DNA from: Loktanella sp. PT4BL
GTDB lineage: Bacteria > Pseudomonadota > Alphaproteobacteria > Rhodobacterales > Rhodobacteraceae
Assembly: GCF_003201935.1 (NCBI RefSeq)
Contig: NZ_QJJL01000002.1
Span: 682,001 to 746,000, forward strand
Length of the DNA: 64,000 bases
Reading direction: 5' to 3'
Shown here: one piece after another, positions 9,148 through 19,198 of the stretch
How positions within the stretch are numbered: position 1 is the stretch's first letter
How the letters are laid out: the number at the start of each line of letters is the position of its first letter
Program-made: the position numbers and the translations under genes
Notes under the pieces: generated by a model
Told to the model about the DNA's origin: nothing
Database searches by the model: none
The model's input: only the letters and a program-made list of their open reading frames with translations

Positions 9148-10437
9148 ATGACCAACCCAGACGTCATTATCGCAGGCGGCGGCATCGGCGGGCTGACCAT
9201 GGCGCTGACGCTGCACCAGATCGGGGTGTCCTGCCGCGTGATCGAGGCCGCACCTGTCATGCAGCCTTTGGGTGTGGGCATCAACATTCAACCCAACGCC
9301 GTGCGGGAGCTTTTTGATTTGGGCATCACGCCCACCGATCTGGATACCGTCGGCGTGCCCGCACGCGAATGGGCCTTGGTGGGGCTGAACGGCAAGGAGG
9401 TCTACGCCGAACCCCGTGGCACCGAGGCCGGATACAAATGGCCGCAATACGCGGCCCATCGCGGTGAATTCCACATGCTGCTTTACCGCAAGGTCGTGGA
9501 GCGTCTGGGGGCCGATGCCGTGATCCTCGGCGCGCGGGTCACAGGCTATCGCACGACGGAAAACGGCGTGGTCGCAGAACTTTACGATGCCGACGGCACG
9601 ACACGCGACCTTAAAGCTAAGCTGCTTATCGGGGCCGACGGCATCCATTCGGCCATCCGTGCCCAGATGCACCCTGACCAACCGCCCATCCATTGGGGCG
9701 GTGCCGTCATGTGGCGCGGCACGATCCGTGCCAAGCCGATGCGCACGAACTCATCCTTTATCGGACTGGGCACGCATGAACACCGCATGGTGATCTACCC
9801 GATCTCGGCCCCTGCCGCAGATGGCACAGCCCTGATCAACTGGATTGCCGAAGTGACGCGTGACAACGCGGGCGGCTGGCAGGAACAGGGCTGGTTCCGC
9901 CCGGTCGACGTTGACAGTTTCGCGCATCACTTCGATCAATTCCGCTATGACTGGCTTGATGTACCCGCCATGCTGGCGCGCACCGACAATGCCTATGAAA
10001 ACCCCATGATCGACCGCGATCCGGTCCCGACATGGGTCGATGGACCCGTCGGCCTGATGGGTGACGCGGCCCACGCGATGTATCCCACAGGGTCCAACGG
10101 AGCGAGCCAGGCCATCGTGGACGCCCGCGTGATCGGTGCACAAATGCTGGTACATGGCGTGACCCCTGCGGCACTTGCAGCCTATGACGCGCAGCTTTGC
10201 GCACCTGTTTCTGCCTTGATCCTGCGCAACCGCGGCGCAGGGCCGTTCGGCCTGCTCAATCTGCTGGATGACCGCTGTGGCGGTGTGTTCGACAATATCG
10301 ACGACGTGATCCCCGCGGCCGAGCGCGCGGCCTTTATGGCCGATTACAAAGCCGCCGCCGGCTTTGCCATCGACCGGCTGAATGCAGCGCCGCCGACGAT
10401 TGCGCCTACGCCGGCACCGCACGTACCAGCGCACTGA
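9148..10437 (+). CDS. FAD-dependent monooxygenase (PhzS/salicylate hydroxylase-like)
   Basis: A 429-aa class A flavoprotein monooxygenase. The N-terminal dinucleotide fold VIIAGGGIGGLTMALTL, the middle LLIGADGIHSAIR (DG motif) and the C-terminal GLMGDAAHAMYPTGSNGA (GD motif) are all present. It would hydroxylate an aromatic ring using NAD(P)H and O2. The start follows AGAAGGATCACCCC. It is the last gene of the plus-strand group and overlaps the convergent pcaQ gene by about 32 bases. The closest named subgroup I can see is flavin-dependent oxidoreductases of the PhzS type; the substrate is unknown. Confidence 0.82.
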   Translation: MTNPDVIIAGGGIGGLTMALTLHQIGVSCRVIEAAPVMQPLGVGINIQPNAVRELFDLGITPTDLDTVGVPAREWALVGLNGKEVYAEPRGTEAGYKWPQYAAHRGEFHMLLYRKVVERLGADAVILGARVTGYRTTENGVVAELYDADGTTRDLKAKLLIGADGIHSAIRAQMHPDQPPIHWGGAVMWRGTIRAKPMRTNSSFIGLGTHEHRMVIYPISAPAADGTALINWIAEVTRDNAGGWQEQGWFRPVDVDSFAHHFDQFRYDWLDVPAMLARTDNAYENPMIDRDPVPTWVDGPVGLMGDAAHAMYPTGSNGASQAIVDARVIGAQMLVHGVTPAALAAYDAQLCAPVSALILRNRGAGPFGLLNLLDDRCGGVFDNIDDVIPAAERAAFMADYKAAAGFAIDRLNAAPPTIAPTPAPHVPAH

Positions 10438-11308
10438 TGAACGCGCGTGCAGCGACCGAACGCACCTCTTCGGCGCGCGACATCACGCCCACGGCCCCTG
10501 TCGTGGCCGATGTATCCAGATCAAGCGCGACCAACCGCCCCTCGGCCAGATCATCGGCCACGACACCATAGCTGATCACCCAGACGGTGTTCGGATCAGC
10601 CAGCGTGGCGGCCCGCCCGAAGGCCGAAGACGCCGATTCAATACGCTCACGGAACAGTGGCACACCCTGTGAAATCAACAGCCGCGCCACAAGCGACCGG
10701 ATGGCGGAGTTCTGGGGCGGATAAAGGACACGGAACGCATCCAGTTCCGCAAATTGGCGCACCGTCACGGCAGGGCTATCGGGATGGGCTACCACCACCA
10801 CGCGTTCGGTATAAAGCTGCAAGAACTCCAACCCCGTCATCGTCTCGGGCCGCCCCAACCGCCCCACGACCAGATCAAGCCCCCCGCTGCGCAACCGCGT
10901 CGTCAGGTCCTGATGCGGACCTTCATGCAGCTCGACCAAAGTGTCGGGACTACGCGCGCAGAAATCCGTCACGGCTTGCGGCAGCAAATGTGACGCCACA
11001 CTGGGCAACGCGCCCACCCGCAGTTTTCCTGCCGACAATCCCGTCGCCCGCACGCTCCGCAACCCGTGCCGCAAGGCCGAGGTGCTTTGCTCGGCAAATT
11101 GCAGGAATGTGTCACCCTCTGCCGTCAGCTTCACGCCCGCACGGCTGCGTTCAAGCAATACAACGCCAATGATCTCTTCAAGTTCTTTGAGGGCCTTTGA
11201 GATAGCAGGCTGCGTCAGATGCAACTGCTCGGCCGCAACCTTCAGACTGCCCGCCCGTGCAATCGCGCTGAACGCATTCAGATGTCGAAACTTGATCCTG
11301 TGATCCAT
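10406..11308 (-). CDS. pcaQ: LysR-type regulator PcaQ
   Basis: A 300-aa LysR regulator. The N-terminal helix-turn-helix FSAIARAGSLKVAAEQLHLT continues into a typical LysR recognition helix, followed by an effector domain. PcaQ usually activates protocatechuate genes in response to beta-carboxy-cis,cis-muconate. It is divergent from pobA with a gap of 93 bases to the pobA start, the standard arrangement for LysR control of the neighbouring operon. I could not identify a convincing binding box by eye in that gap. Confidence 0.88.
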   Translation of the reverse strand: MDHRIKFRHLNAFSAIARAGSLKVAAEQLHLTQPAISKALKELEEIIGVVLLERSRAGVKLTAEGDTFLQFAEQSTSALRHGLRSVRATGLSAGKLRVGALPSVASHLLPQAVTDFCARSPDTLVELHEGPHQDLTTRLRSGGLDLVVGRLGRPETMTGLEFLQLYTERVVVVAHPDSPAVTVRQFAELDAFRVLYPPQNSAIRSLVARLLISQGVPLFRERIESASSAFGRAATLADPNTVWVISYGVVADDLAEGRLVALDLDTSATTGAVGVMSRAEEVRSVAARAFISALVRAVPA

Positions 11309-11401
11309 TTACTTCCCCAAAATAGCAACTAAATGACGCGAATAATCAATTTTCATCACCGTTTCAATATGCCATTCCCTTTTGCAGGAGGCATCTCGAA
11401 C

Positions 11402-12571
11402 ATGAAAACGCAAGTTGCGATCATCGGTGGCGGGCCATCGGGCCTTTTGTTGTCCCAATTGCTGCACAGACGTGGCATCGAAAGCGTCGTCTTGGAACGC
11501 AAGACGCGCGACTATGTGCTGGGACGCATCCGTGCGGGCGTGCTGGAACAAGGCTTGGTCAAGTTGATGGAAGAAGCAGGCTGTGCCGACCGGCTCCATG
11601 CCGAAGGCATCCTGCATGACGGCACGCTGATCTCATATGGCGACGAGATGTTCCGCGTTGACTTTACCGAACACACAGGCACGCCGGTCATCGTCTACGG
11701 CCAGACAGAAGTGACGCGGGACCTCTATGACGCGCGCGAAAAAGCAGGCGGGCAGATCGAGTTTAATGTCGAGGATGTGGTGATCCATGGCGCCGACACC
11801 GACACCCCATTCGTCACCTACAACGTGCATGGCGAAGAGCGACGCCTTGAATGCGATTTCATCGCTGGCTGTGACGGTTTTCACGGGGTCAGCCGCCAGA
11901 CAATTCCGCTGGACGTGCGGCGCGAATATGAAAAGGTCTACCCCTTCGGCTGGCTTGGGATTCTGTCGGAAACCCCGCCGGTGAACCATGAACTGATCTA
12001 CGCCAACTCACCGCGCGGTTTTGCGCTGTGTTCGATGCGCAATGAAAACCTCAGCCGCTATTACATCCAGTGCTCGCTCAGCGACAAACCCGAGGACTGG
12101 ACGGACGCGGCCTTCTGGGAGGAACTCAAGCGCCGTATCCCTGCCGATCAGGCGGCAAATCTGGTGACAGGCCCGTCCATTGAGAAATCCATCGCGCCCC
12201 TGCGGTCCTTCGTGACCGAACCGATGCGCTGGGGGCGCTTGTTCCTTTGCGGTGATGCGGCCCATATCGTGCCGCCCACGGGGGCCAAGGGCCTGAACAC
12301 AGCGGCCTCTGATGTCCATTACCTCTATAACGGCCTGACCGAATTCTACGCCAACGGCAGCACTGACGGCATCGACAGCTTTTCGCAAAAGGCCCTCGCC
12401 CGCGTCTGGAAGGCCGAGCGCTTTAGTTGGTGGTTCTCGTCCCTGATGCACCGCTACCCTGATCAATCCGAATTCGATCTGAAAATGCAGGTCGCCGATC
12501 TCGAATTCCTGCGGTCCAACAAAGCCGCGCAAAAGGCGATGGCGGAAAACTATGTTGGCTTGCCGTATTGA
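11402..12571 (+). CDS. pobA: 4-Hydroxybenzoate 3-monooxygenase
   Basis: A 389-aa NADPH-dependent flavoprotein that converts 4-hydroxybenzoate to protocatechuate. It has VAIIGGGPSGLLLSQLL at the N-terminus, FIAGCDGFHGVSR as the DG motif, and LFLCGDAAHIVPPTGAKGLN near residue 280. The last of these is characteristic of PobA. The start at 11402 is preceded by GCAGGAGG; the longer frame from 11333 lacks such a site. It is first in the operon with pcaC, pcaH, pcaG, the BKACE gene, pcaD and pcaB. Confidence 0.95.
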   Translation: MKTQVAIIGGGPSGLLLSQLLHRRGIESVVLERKTRDYVLGRIRAGVLEQGLVKLMEEAGCADRLHAEGILHDGTLISYGDEMFRVDFTEHTGTPVIVYGQTEVTRDLYDAREKAGGQIEFNVEDVVIHGADTDTPFVTYNVHGEERRLECDFIAGCDGFHGVSRQTIPLDVRREYEKVYPFGWLGILSETPPVNHELIYANSPRGFALCSMRNENLSRYYIQCSLSDKPEDWTDAAFWEELKRRIPADQAANLVTGPSIEKSIAPLRSFVTEPMRWGRLFLCGDAAHIVPPTGAKGLNTAASDVHYLYNGLTEFYANGSTDGIDSFSQKALARVWKAERFSWWFSSLMHRYPDQSEFDLKMQVADLEFLRSNKAAQKAMAENYVGLPY

Positions 12572-12613
12572 TTTACGCGCGCGTCTGACATTCACTCACG
12601 ACGGAGGATCACA

Positions 12614-13713
<1,100 letters not shown>

Positions 13714-13714
13714 T

Positions 13715-14311
13715 ATGACCCAATCACTCAACTACCTCAAAGAAACCGCCTCGCAGACGGCAGGCCCCTACGTGCATATCGGCCTCGCCCCCGGTGATGC
13801 GGGGTTTGACATCTACGCACAGGAACTGGGCCGCGATATCGCCGGACCCAACGCCAAGGGCCAACGGATCACCGTCACAGGCATGGTGACGGACGGTACA
13901 GGTGCCCCCGTCAAGGACGTGCTGATCGAGATCTGGCAGGCCAATGCCGCAGGCATCTATGCCGGTGCGGGCGATGTCGAAGAGGGCTTTCGCGGCTGGG
14001 GCCGTGTGATCCCCGATTTTGACACCGGCAAATTCACCTTTGAAACCGTCAAGCCCGGCCCCGTTGCGGGCACAGAAGGGCGCATGGCGGCACCGCACCT
14101 GAACCTCTGGCTGGTCGCGCGCGGCATCAATGTGGGCCTGAACACGCGGATGTATTTTGACGATGAGACCGCCAACGCCAGCGATCCGGTGCTGAACCTG
14201 ATCGAACAGGCGCACCGCCGCGACACGTTGATCGCCAAGGGCGAGGCAAACACCTATGAATTCAACATCAGCCTGCAAGGCGAGAATGAAACCGTCTTTC
14301 TGGATGTGTAA
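13715..14311 (+). CDS. pcaG: Protocatechuate 3,4-dioxygenase alpha subunit
   Basis: A 198-aa alpha subunit paired with PcaH. It has the shared fold (GMVTDGTGAPVKDVLIEIWQ) and APHLNLWLVARGINVGL where the beta subunit has its iron-binding His pair; the alpha subunit lacks a complete iron site, as expected. QTAGPYVHIGL near the N-terminus is typical. The start at 13715 follows GGAGGGAAATTGAT. Confidence 0.95.
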   Translation: MTQSLNYLKETASQTAGPYVHIGLAPGDAGFDIYAQELGRDIAGPNAKGQRITVTGMVTDGTGAPVKDVLIEIWQANAAGIYAGAGDVEEGFRGWGRVIPDFDTGKFTFETVKPGPVAGTEGRMAAPHLNLWLVARGINVGLNTRMYFDDETANASDPVLNLIEQAHRRDTLIAKGEANTYEFNISLQGENETVFLDV

Positions 14312-14317
14312 CCGACC

Positions 14318-15154
14318 ATGACAAACCCCTGTATTATCTGCGTGGCCATCACCGGCTCTGTCCCGACACAAGCCGACAATCCGGCAGTGCCTGTAACGAT
14401 CGCCGAACAGATCGAAAGCACCCATGCCGCCTTCGAGGCCGGTGCCACCATCGCCCATTGTCATGTCCGTGATGACGCGGGCAAACCCACCTCTGATCCA
14501 GAACGCTTTGCGCGACTGAAAGAGGGCATCGAGGCACATTGCCCCGGCATGATCGTGCAGCTGTCTACGGGCGGGCGCTCAGGCGCGGGGCGCGAACGTG
14601 GCGGCATGCTGCCCTTGGCCCCCGACATGGCGTCGCTTTCGGTAGGCTCCAACAATTTCCCGACACGGGTTTATGAAAACAGCCCCGATCTGGTGGACTG
14701 GCTGGCTTCGGAAATGCTGGCCTATAACGTCAAACCCGAAATCGAGGCCTTTGACCTCAGCCATATTGTCCAGGCCACCCGCATGGCCAGTGACGGGCGG
14801 CTGAAAAGCCCGCTCTACGTGCAATTCGTGATGGGCGTCAAAAACGCGATGCCTGCGGATGAACCGATCTTTGACTTCTACATCGAGACGCTGAAACGGC
14901 TCGCCCCCGACGCGCAGTGGTGCGCTGCTGGCATTGGTCCTGCGCAACTGACGGTCAACGAATGGGCTATATCAAAGGGTGGGCATACCCGTACCGGCCT
15001 TGAAGACAACATCCGCCTTGATCGCAACACGCTGGCCCCGTCGAATTCGGCTTTGGTGCAGCGCGCGGTAGACCTGTGCGAAAAATACGAACGCCCCGTC
15101 GCCACATGGCAAGAGGCGCGCGCGATCCTCGGCCTGCAAAAGAGCGCTGCATGA
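14318..15154 (+). CDS. Beta-keto acid cleavage enzyme (BKACE, DUF849)
   Basis: A 278-aa zinc-dependent TIM-barrel protein of the BKACE family. Family members condense a beta-keto acid with acetyl-CoA and release acetoacetate plus a CoA ester. ATIAHCHVRDDAGKPTSD contains the zinc-binding His pair, and VQLSTGGRSGAG and NNFPTRVYENSP are family segments. It lies between pcaG and pcaD with a 6-base gap on the left. I infer it may act on beta-ketoadipate, which would give succinyl-CoA and acetoacetate and replace PcaIJ and PcaF, neither of which is in the window. Another beta-keto acid remains possible. Confidence 0.85.
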   Translation: MTNPCIICVAITGSVPTQADNPAVPVTIAEQIESTHAAFEAGATIAHCHVRDDAGKPTSDPERFARLKEGIEAHCPGMIVQLSTGGRSGAGRERGGMLPLAPDMASLSVGSNNFPTRVYENSPDLVDWLASEMLAYNVKPEIEAFDLSHIVQATRMASDGRLKSPLYVQFVMGVKNAMPADEPIFDFYIETLKRLAPDAQWCAAGIGPAQLTVNEWAISKGGHTRTGLEDNIRLDRNTLAPSNSALVQRAVDLCEKYERPVATWQEARAILGLQKSAA

Positions 15155-15176
15155 TCAGCCCGCAGGACTGCGTCCA

Positions 15177-15956
15177 ATGATGTTTGCAACACTCAACGAG
15201 GCCACCCTGCACTACCGCTTCCGCGCGGGCCAGGGGCGTGCTGTGGTCTTTCTCGACTCGCTCGGCACGGATTTCCGTATCTGGGACGCGGTGATTGCCC
15301 AATTGCCCGCAAAGACGCCCGTGCTGTGCATCGACAAACGCGGCCACGGTCTCAGCGATGGCAATGATATCACCATGCCAAATCTGGTCGGTGATGTGGC
15401 CGCACTGATGGATCACACAGGTCTGACCTCTGCCCTTATATGCGGCGTCTCCGTCGGTGGCCTGATTGCGCAGGGTTTGGCAACAACACGGCCCGACCTC
15501 GTTTCGGGGCTGGTCCTGTGCTGTACCGGCGCAAAGATCGGCGATGCCGACATGTGGAACACGCGGATTGCCGCGGTCCAGACCGACGGAATCGGCGCGA
15601 TGGCACCTGCCATCCTAGAACGGTGGTTCAGTGCGCAGTTCAGGGCCGAACAGCCCACCGCCCTTGCGATTTACCGCAACATGCTGACCCGCACCCCCGC
15701 CGACGGCTATGCCGCCGTCTGCGCCGCCCTGCGCGACACGGATTCAACTGCGGCCACCCGAACCATCACCGTACCCACCCACTGCATCGCAGGCAGCGCG
15801 GATCTTTCCACGCCACCTGACCTTGTGCGTGCCCTTAGCGCGCTGATCCAAGGTGCAACCTTTGAGGTGATCGCGGACTGCGGCCACCTGCCCTGTATCG
15901 AGGCCCCCAAAACGGTGGCCCAAGCGATCAATGCGGTGCATAAGAGGATCCAATGA
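15177..15956 (+). CDS. pcaD: 3-Oxoadipate enol-lactonase
   Basis: A 259-aa alpha/beta hydrolase that opens the enol-lactone to beta-ketoadipate. The nucleophile elbow is GVSVGG, the acid/His region ends in CGHLPCIEAP, and VLCIDKRGHGLSDG is typical of PcaD. It lies 22 bases after the BKACE gene, and its stop overlaps the pcaB start by 4 bases. Stand-alone PcaD and PcaC genes are both present, so there is no PcaL fusion. Confidence 0.93.
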   Translation: MMFATLNEATLHYRFRAGQGRAVVFLDSLGTDFRIWDAVIAQLPAKTPVLCIDKRGHGLSDGNDITMPNLVGDVAALMDHTGLTSALICGVSVGGLIAQGLATTRPDLVSGLVLCCTGAKIGDADMWNTRIAAVQTDGIGAMAPAILERWFSAQFRAEQPTALAIYRNMLTRTPADGYAAVCAALRDTDSTAATRTITVPTHCIAGSADLSTPPDLVRALSALIQGATFEVIADCGHLPCIEAPKTVAQAINAVHKRIQ

Positions 15957-17002
15957 CAGGGTTCACGCATCATCCATGGCTGAATGGGCTGCTCGGCGAC
16001 AGCGAAACCGCCGCGATCTGGGGTCCGGCGCAGCAGATGCAGCATATGCTGGCATGCGAGGCGGCCTTTACCCGCGCCATGGGGCACACAGGCCGGATCA
16101 GCGCAGAACAGGCCGCAAAAGTCGCCGCGCTGATTTCCGATTTCAAACCCGATCTTGATGCGATCAACAGCGCCACGATGCGCGACGGCGTGCCCGTCCC
16201 TGAACTGGTGGCGCAACTCAAACGCGCAGCGGGTCCGGATGCCGGTGCGGTCCATACAGGCAGCACATCGCAGGATGTGATCGACACAGCGCTGGCACTG
16301 ACGCTCAAGGCCTTTAACGATCTGCTTAGCAACAGGCTCACGTCCTTGGCCGCTGACTTTGACGCGCTCTCGGACCAGTTTCGCGACCGCACCATCATGG
16401 GGCGCACCCGCATGCAGGCGGCCCTGCCCATCGCCTTTTCGGAACGGCTCGCCACGTGGTCGCAACCTATGGCGCGGCACGCGCTGCGGCTCTCCCGCCT
16501 GCGCCCCGAGATCGAGGTGCTCAGCCTTGGCGGGGCCGTCGGAGATCGGGCAGCTCTCGGCGACCATGGCGATGCCATCGCGGCGGCCATGGCGACAGAC
16601 CTTGGCCTGCAAAATCCGCCCAAGGCGCCCCATGCGATGCGCGACCATATCGCCGATTATGCCAACCTCTTGTCCCTGATCACCGGAAGCCTCGGCAAGA
16701 TGGGGCAGGATATTTGTCTGATGGCACAACAGGGTATCGAAGAGATCGGCTTGGAAGGCGGCGGCGCATCTTCTGCCATGCCGCATAAACAGAACCCCGT
16801 GCTAGCCGAACTGCTGGTCACCAACGCGCGGTTCAACGCGACACAGCTTGCCGGGATGCACCACGCGCTGATCCATGAACAGGAACGCTCTGGCGCGGCA
16901 TGGGTGCTGGAGTGGATGATCCTGCCGCAAATGGCCGAAGTCACGGCGCGCAGCCTGTCGGTTGCGCATGATCTGGCAACGCGGATCACGCGGATCGGAT
17001 GA
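15953..17002 (+). CDS. pcaB: 3-Carboxy-cis,cis-muconate cycloisomerase
   Basis: A 349-aa member of the fumarase/argininosuccinate lyase superfamily that lactonises beta-carboxymuconate. The signature GGASSAMPHKQNP, the upstream HTGSTSQDVIDTAL and the substrate-loop TIMGRTRMQAALP are present. Length is at the short end; some family members are about 450 aa with an extra C-terminal domain. It is the last gene of the pob/pca operon. Confidence 0.94.
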   Translation: MTGFTHHPWLNGLLGDSETAAIWGPAQQMQHMLACEAAFTRAMGHTGRISAEQAAKVAALISDFKPDLDAINSATMRDGVPVPELVAQLKRAAGPDAGAVHTGSTSQDVIDTALALTLKAFNDLLSNRLTSLAADFDALSDQFRDRTIMGRTRMQAALPIAFSERLATWSQPMARHALRLSRLRPEIEVLSLGGAVGDRAALGDHGDAIAAAMATDLGLQNPPKAPHAMRDHIADYANLLSLITGSLGKMGQDICLMAQQGIEEIGLEGGGASSAMPHKQNPVLAELLVTNARFNATQLAGMHHALIHEQERSGAAWVLEWMILPQMAEVTARSLSVAHDLATRITRIG

Positions 17003-17117
17003 GGCCACCAAGAGCCTGACCAAGTTTGAAAAGTTGATTTTTCGGACTTTCCCGCGACGGAAAGCCAGCGCCCTTGCGTGTAATCCCCAGCGAATACGAC
17101 ATTTCAAGGATGAGATT

Positions 17118-17728
17118 ATGCGCAAAACCCTTTCTGCCCTGCACCCCTATTGGCTCTGGGCGCTCTTTGCCCTGCCTGCCGTGCTGATGAGCTATGAGGC
17201 CCTCACCTCGGATGATCCCCGGGTCTTTCACATTCTGGTCCATCCCACGGGCGAGTTTTCCGCCCGCTTTCTGATCGTCACCCTGATGGCCACACCGCTG
17301 GCAATGCTCTTGAAGGGTGGCGCGGGCCGCAGTGGCTCAAAAAGAACCGCCGCTATCTGGGTGTTGCTGCCTTCGGTTACGCGCTCTTGCACACCGTGTT
17401 CTACCTGATCGACAAAGGATCGCTTGCGACCGTAACAGGCGAACTCTCGCGGCTCTACATCTGGACAGGCTGGATCGCGTTTATCGTCATTATTCCCCTT
17501 GCCCTGACGTCGATGGATTACTTCGTGCGCAAGATGGGCACATGGTGGAAATGGCTGCAACGCTGGACATATGCCGCCGCCGTGCTGACCCTGATCCACT
17601 GGGCAGCCCTGCACGACTGGGGCGGCATTGCGCCGGCGATGACCCACTTCGGCCCGCTGATCGCACTTGAGGCCTACCGCGTCTGGTATTGGTACCTGCG
17701 CCCCGGCAGGCGCACCGTAGCCGCCTGA
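17118..17728 (+). pseudogene. Ferric reductase-like transmembrane protein, frameshifted
   Basis: The N-terminal part (from ATG 17118, after AAGGA) reads MRKTLSALHPYWLWALFALP and contains HPTGEFSARF, then runs out of frame at about 17325. The C-terminal part continues in a second frame from about 17327 with PQWLKKNRRYLGVAAFGY, then LLHTVFYLIDKG, to the stop at 17728. Together they give one continuous about 203-aa ferric-reductase-like or MsrQ-like heme-binding membrane protein. Inserting one G in the GGG run at 17324-17326 restores the frame. This is either a recent inactivating deletion or a base-calling error in a homopolymer. Confidence 0.8.
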
Positions 17729-17813
17729 AAGAATTGCAGACACCGTGCGCGGCGGTGCTTGCTTCACGGCGCCTGCCCTCCATAATGGATCAAGGGATCG
17801 AAAAGGAGCCAGC

Positions 17814-18683
17814 ATGTCCGAAAACTACGTCGCGCTTTTGGGCACCAAAGGCGGCCCTGCCATCCGGCCTGGGTCCTCCATGCCGACGGCCAACCTCTTT
17901 TGCATCAACGGGCAACGCATGGTCGTGGATTGCGGATTGGGCGTGACCAAAGGGCTGGTCGATCAAGGGATGCAACTCAAGGACATCTCGCTGATCTTCA
18001 TCAGCCATCTGCACTCCGATCATTACCTTGAACTCGGCCCGCTCATCCACACCGCATGGACCGCAGGCTTGAAAACGCAGCTCGATATCTACGGGCCGGT
18101 CGGGATCAAAACCTATTGGGACAGCTTTCTGGCCTCGATGAAAGCCGACATCGACCTGCGGATCGCCGACGAAGGCCGCCCTGACCTACGCGCGCTGGTG
18201 CAGTTACACGACATAGAGGCAGGCCACGTCATAGAACATGGCGGCGTGACAGTCACAGCGATGCGCACAGTCCATCCGCCTTTGATTGATTGCTTTGCCT
18301 TCTCTTTCAAATCCGCCCACACCCATGTGGTCTTTTCAGGCGACACCGCACCCATCGCAGCACTTGAGGATTTCGCGCGCGGCGCAGACCTTCTGATCCA
18401 TGAAGCGATGCTGGAACAGGCGCTTCCGGCACTGACCGAACGTGTCGGCAACGGCTCGGAAAAACTGATGGAACACCTGCTCCGCTCCCACAGCCCCGCC
18501 GATGCAGCCGCGAGAACAGCCGCAAATGCCGGCGTCAAGCGGCTGGCCTTGTCCCATCTGCTGCCCTCGGATGACCCCGCCTACGGCGTTGAAGACTGGC
18601 ACAAGGCTGTGGCCGGTCATTTCGACGGGACGTTGTTTGTCGGATCTGACGGGCTCAGGATCGACCTGCCCGATCATGGCTAG
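17814..18683 (+). CDS. MBL-fold metallo-hydrolase
   Basis: A 289-aa metallo-beta-lactamase-fold hydrolase. SHLHSDHYLELG supplies the HxHxDH metal site, and VVFSGDTAPI and LSHLLPSDDP provide later ligands. The long spacing and overall shape resemble RNase Z-like or arylsulfatase-like members. The start at 17814 follows AAAGGAGCCAGC. No transport signal is seen. The substrate is not evident; it follows the frameshifted membrane gene and may be unrelated to the pca pathway. Confidence 0.8.
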   Translation: MSENYVALLGTKGGPAIRPGSSMPTANLFCINGQRMVVDCGLGVTKGLVDQGMQLKDISLIFISHLHSDHYLELGPLIHTAWTAGLKTQLDIYGPVGIKTYWDSFLASMKADIDLRIADEGRPDLRALVQLHDIEAGHVIEHGGVTVTAMRTVHPPLIDCFAFSFKSAHTHVVFSGDTAPIAALEDFARGADLLIHEAMLEQALPALTERVGNGSEKLMEHLLRSHSPADAAARTAANAGVKRLALSHLLPSDDPAYGVEDWHKAVAGHFDGTLFVGSDGLRIDLPDHG

Positions 18684-18901
18684 ACTGCAGCGGTCCTTGG
18701 CTGCGACTCACCTGTACGGCTGATCACCGAAAAACACCCCTAGACCCAATAAAATATGGCGTTTCAATGCCCAATTGCGGCAGCAATCAGGCCGTTTCTC
18801 GTGCAAAAAATGATGCGGCTGTCCTTTAGGTAAGGGAATGATATTTTTGGGCATTATTTCATTGACGCGGTCAGTGCGGGTTCAATAGGTGGACCTTGTT
18901 G

Positions 18902-19198
18902 ATGTGTAAAAAAATTAGAAAATTGGCGAGTAAAATGTTGAAATCAGTAAACGGTATCATTGGTACGATGATGTTGGGTGCCATCGCACTCATCTCCCCT
19001 TCAGGCGTCAGTGCAGAACAGATCTCACTGACGTTGAAGGAGCAAAACTTCACAGTTGTCGGACAGTATGTGGGCTTCGCCGAAGGTGCCTATATCATCA
19101 TGACAGAAAACGGCGAAATGCGCGTTCCTGCGGCGATGGTCTCATGTGAAGGGGCCGCCTGTGAGGCAGCCACCTCCAACATGATTGCGGACAGCTAG
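18902..19198 (+). CDS. Small secreted protein resembling the N-terminal module of OmpA/PstS-type proteins
   Basis: A 98-aa protein with a basic n-region and hydrophobic signal ending near SGVSAEQ. The mature part (ISLTLKEQNFTVVGQYVGF, then EGAYIIMTENGEMRVPA and a CxxxxC pair) resembles the short beta-rich module I associate with the N-terminus of some Rhodobacterales substrate-binding/OmpA proteins, but here it stands alone. ATG 18902 is preceded by AGGTGGA. The surrounding bases are more AT-rich than neighbours. Its stop overlaps the end of the convergent Gfo/Idh gene by 4 bases. Function unknown. Confidence 0.6.
   Translation: MCKKIRKLASKMLKSVNGIIGTMMLGAIALISPSGVSAEQISLTLKEQNFTVVGQYVGFAEGAYIIMTENGEMRVPAAMVSCEGAACEAATSNMIADS

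Noticed and set aside
11309..11401. PcaQ binding box in the pcaQ-pobA gap
   Set aside because: No sequence close to the published PcaQ consensus could be found by eye, so no site is annotated.
18862..18890. Promoter-like TTGACG with ATAGGT before the small secreted protein
   Set aside because: The transcript would start only about 5 bases from the ATG and exclude the good ribosome site, so the pair is probably chance.
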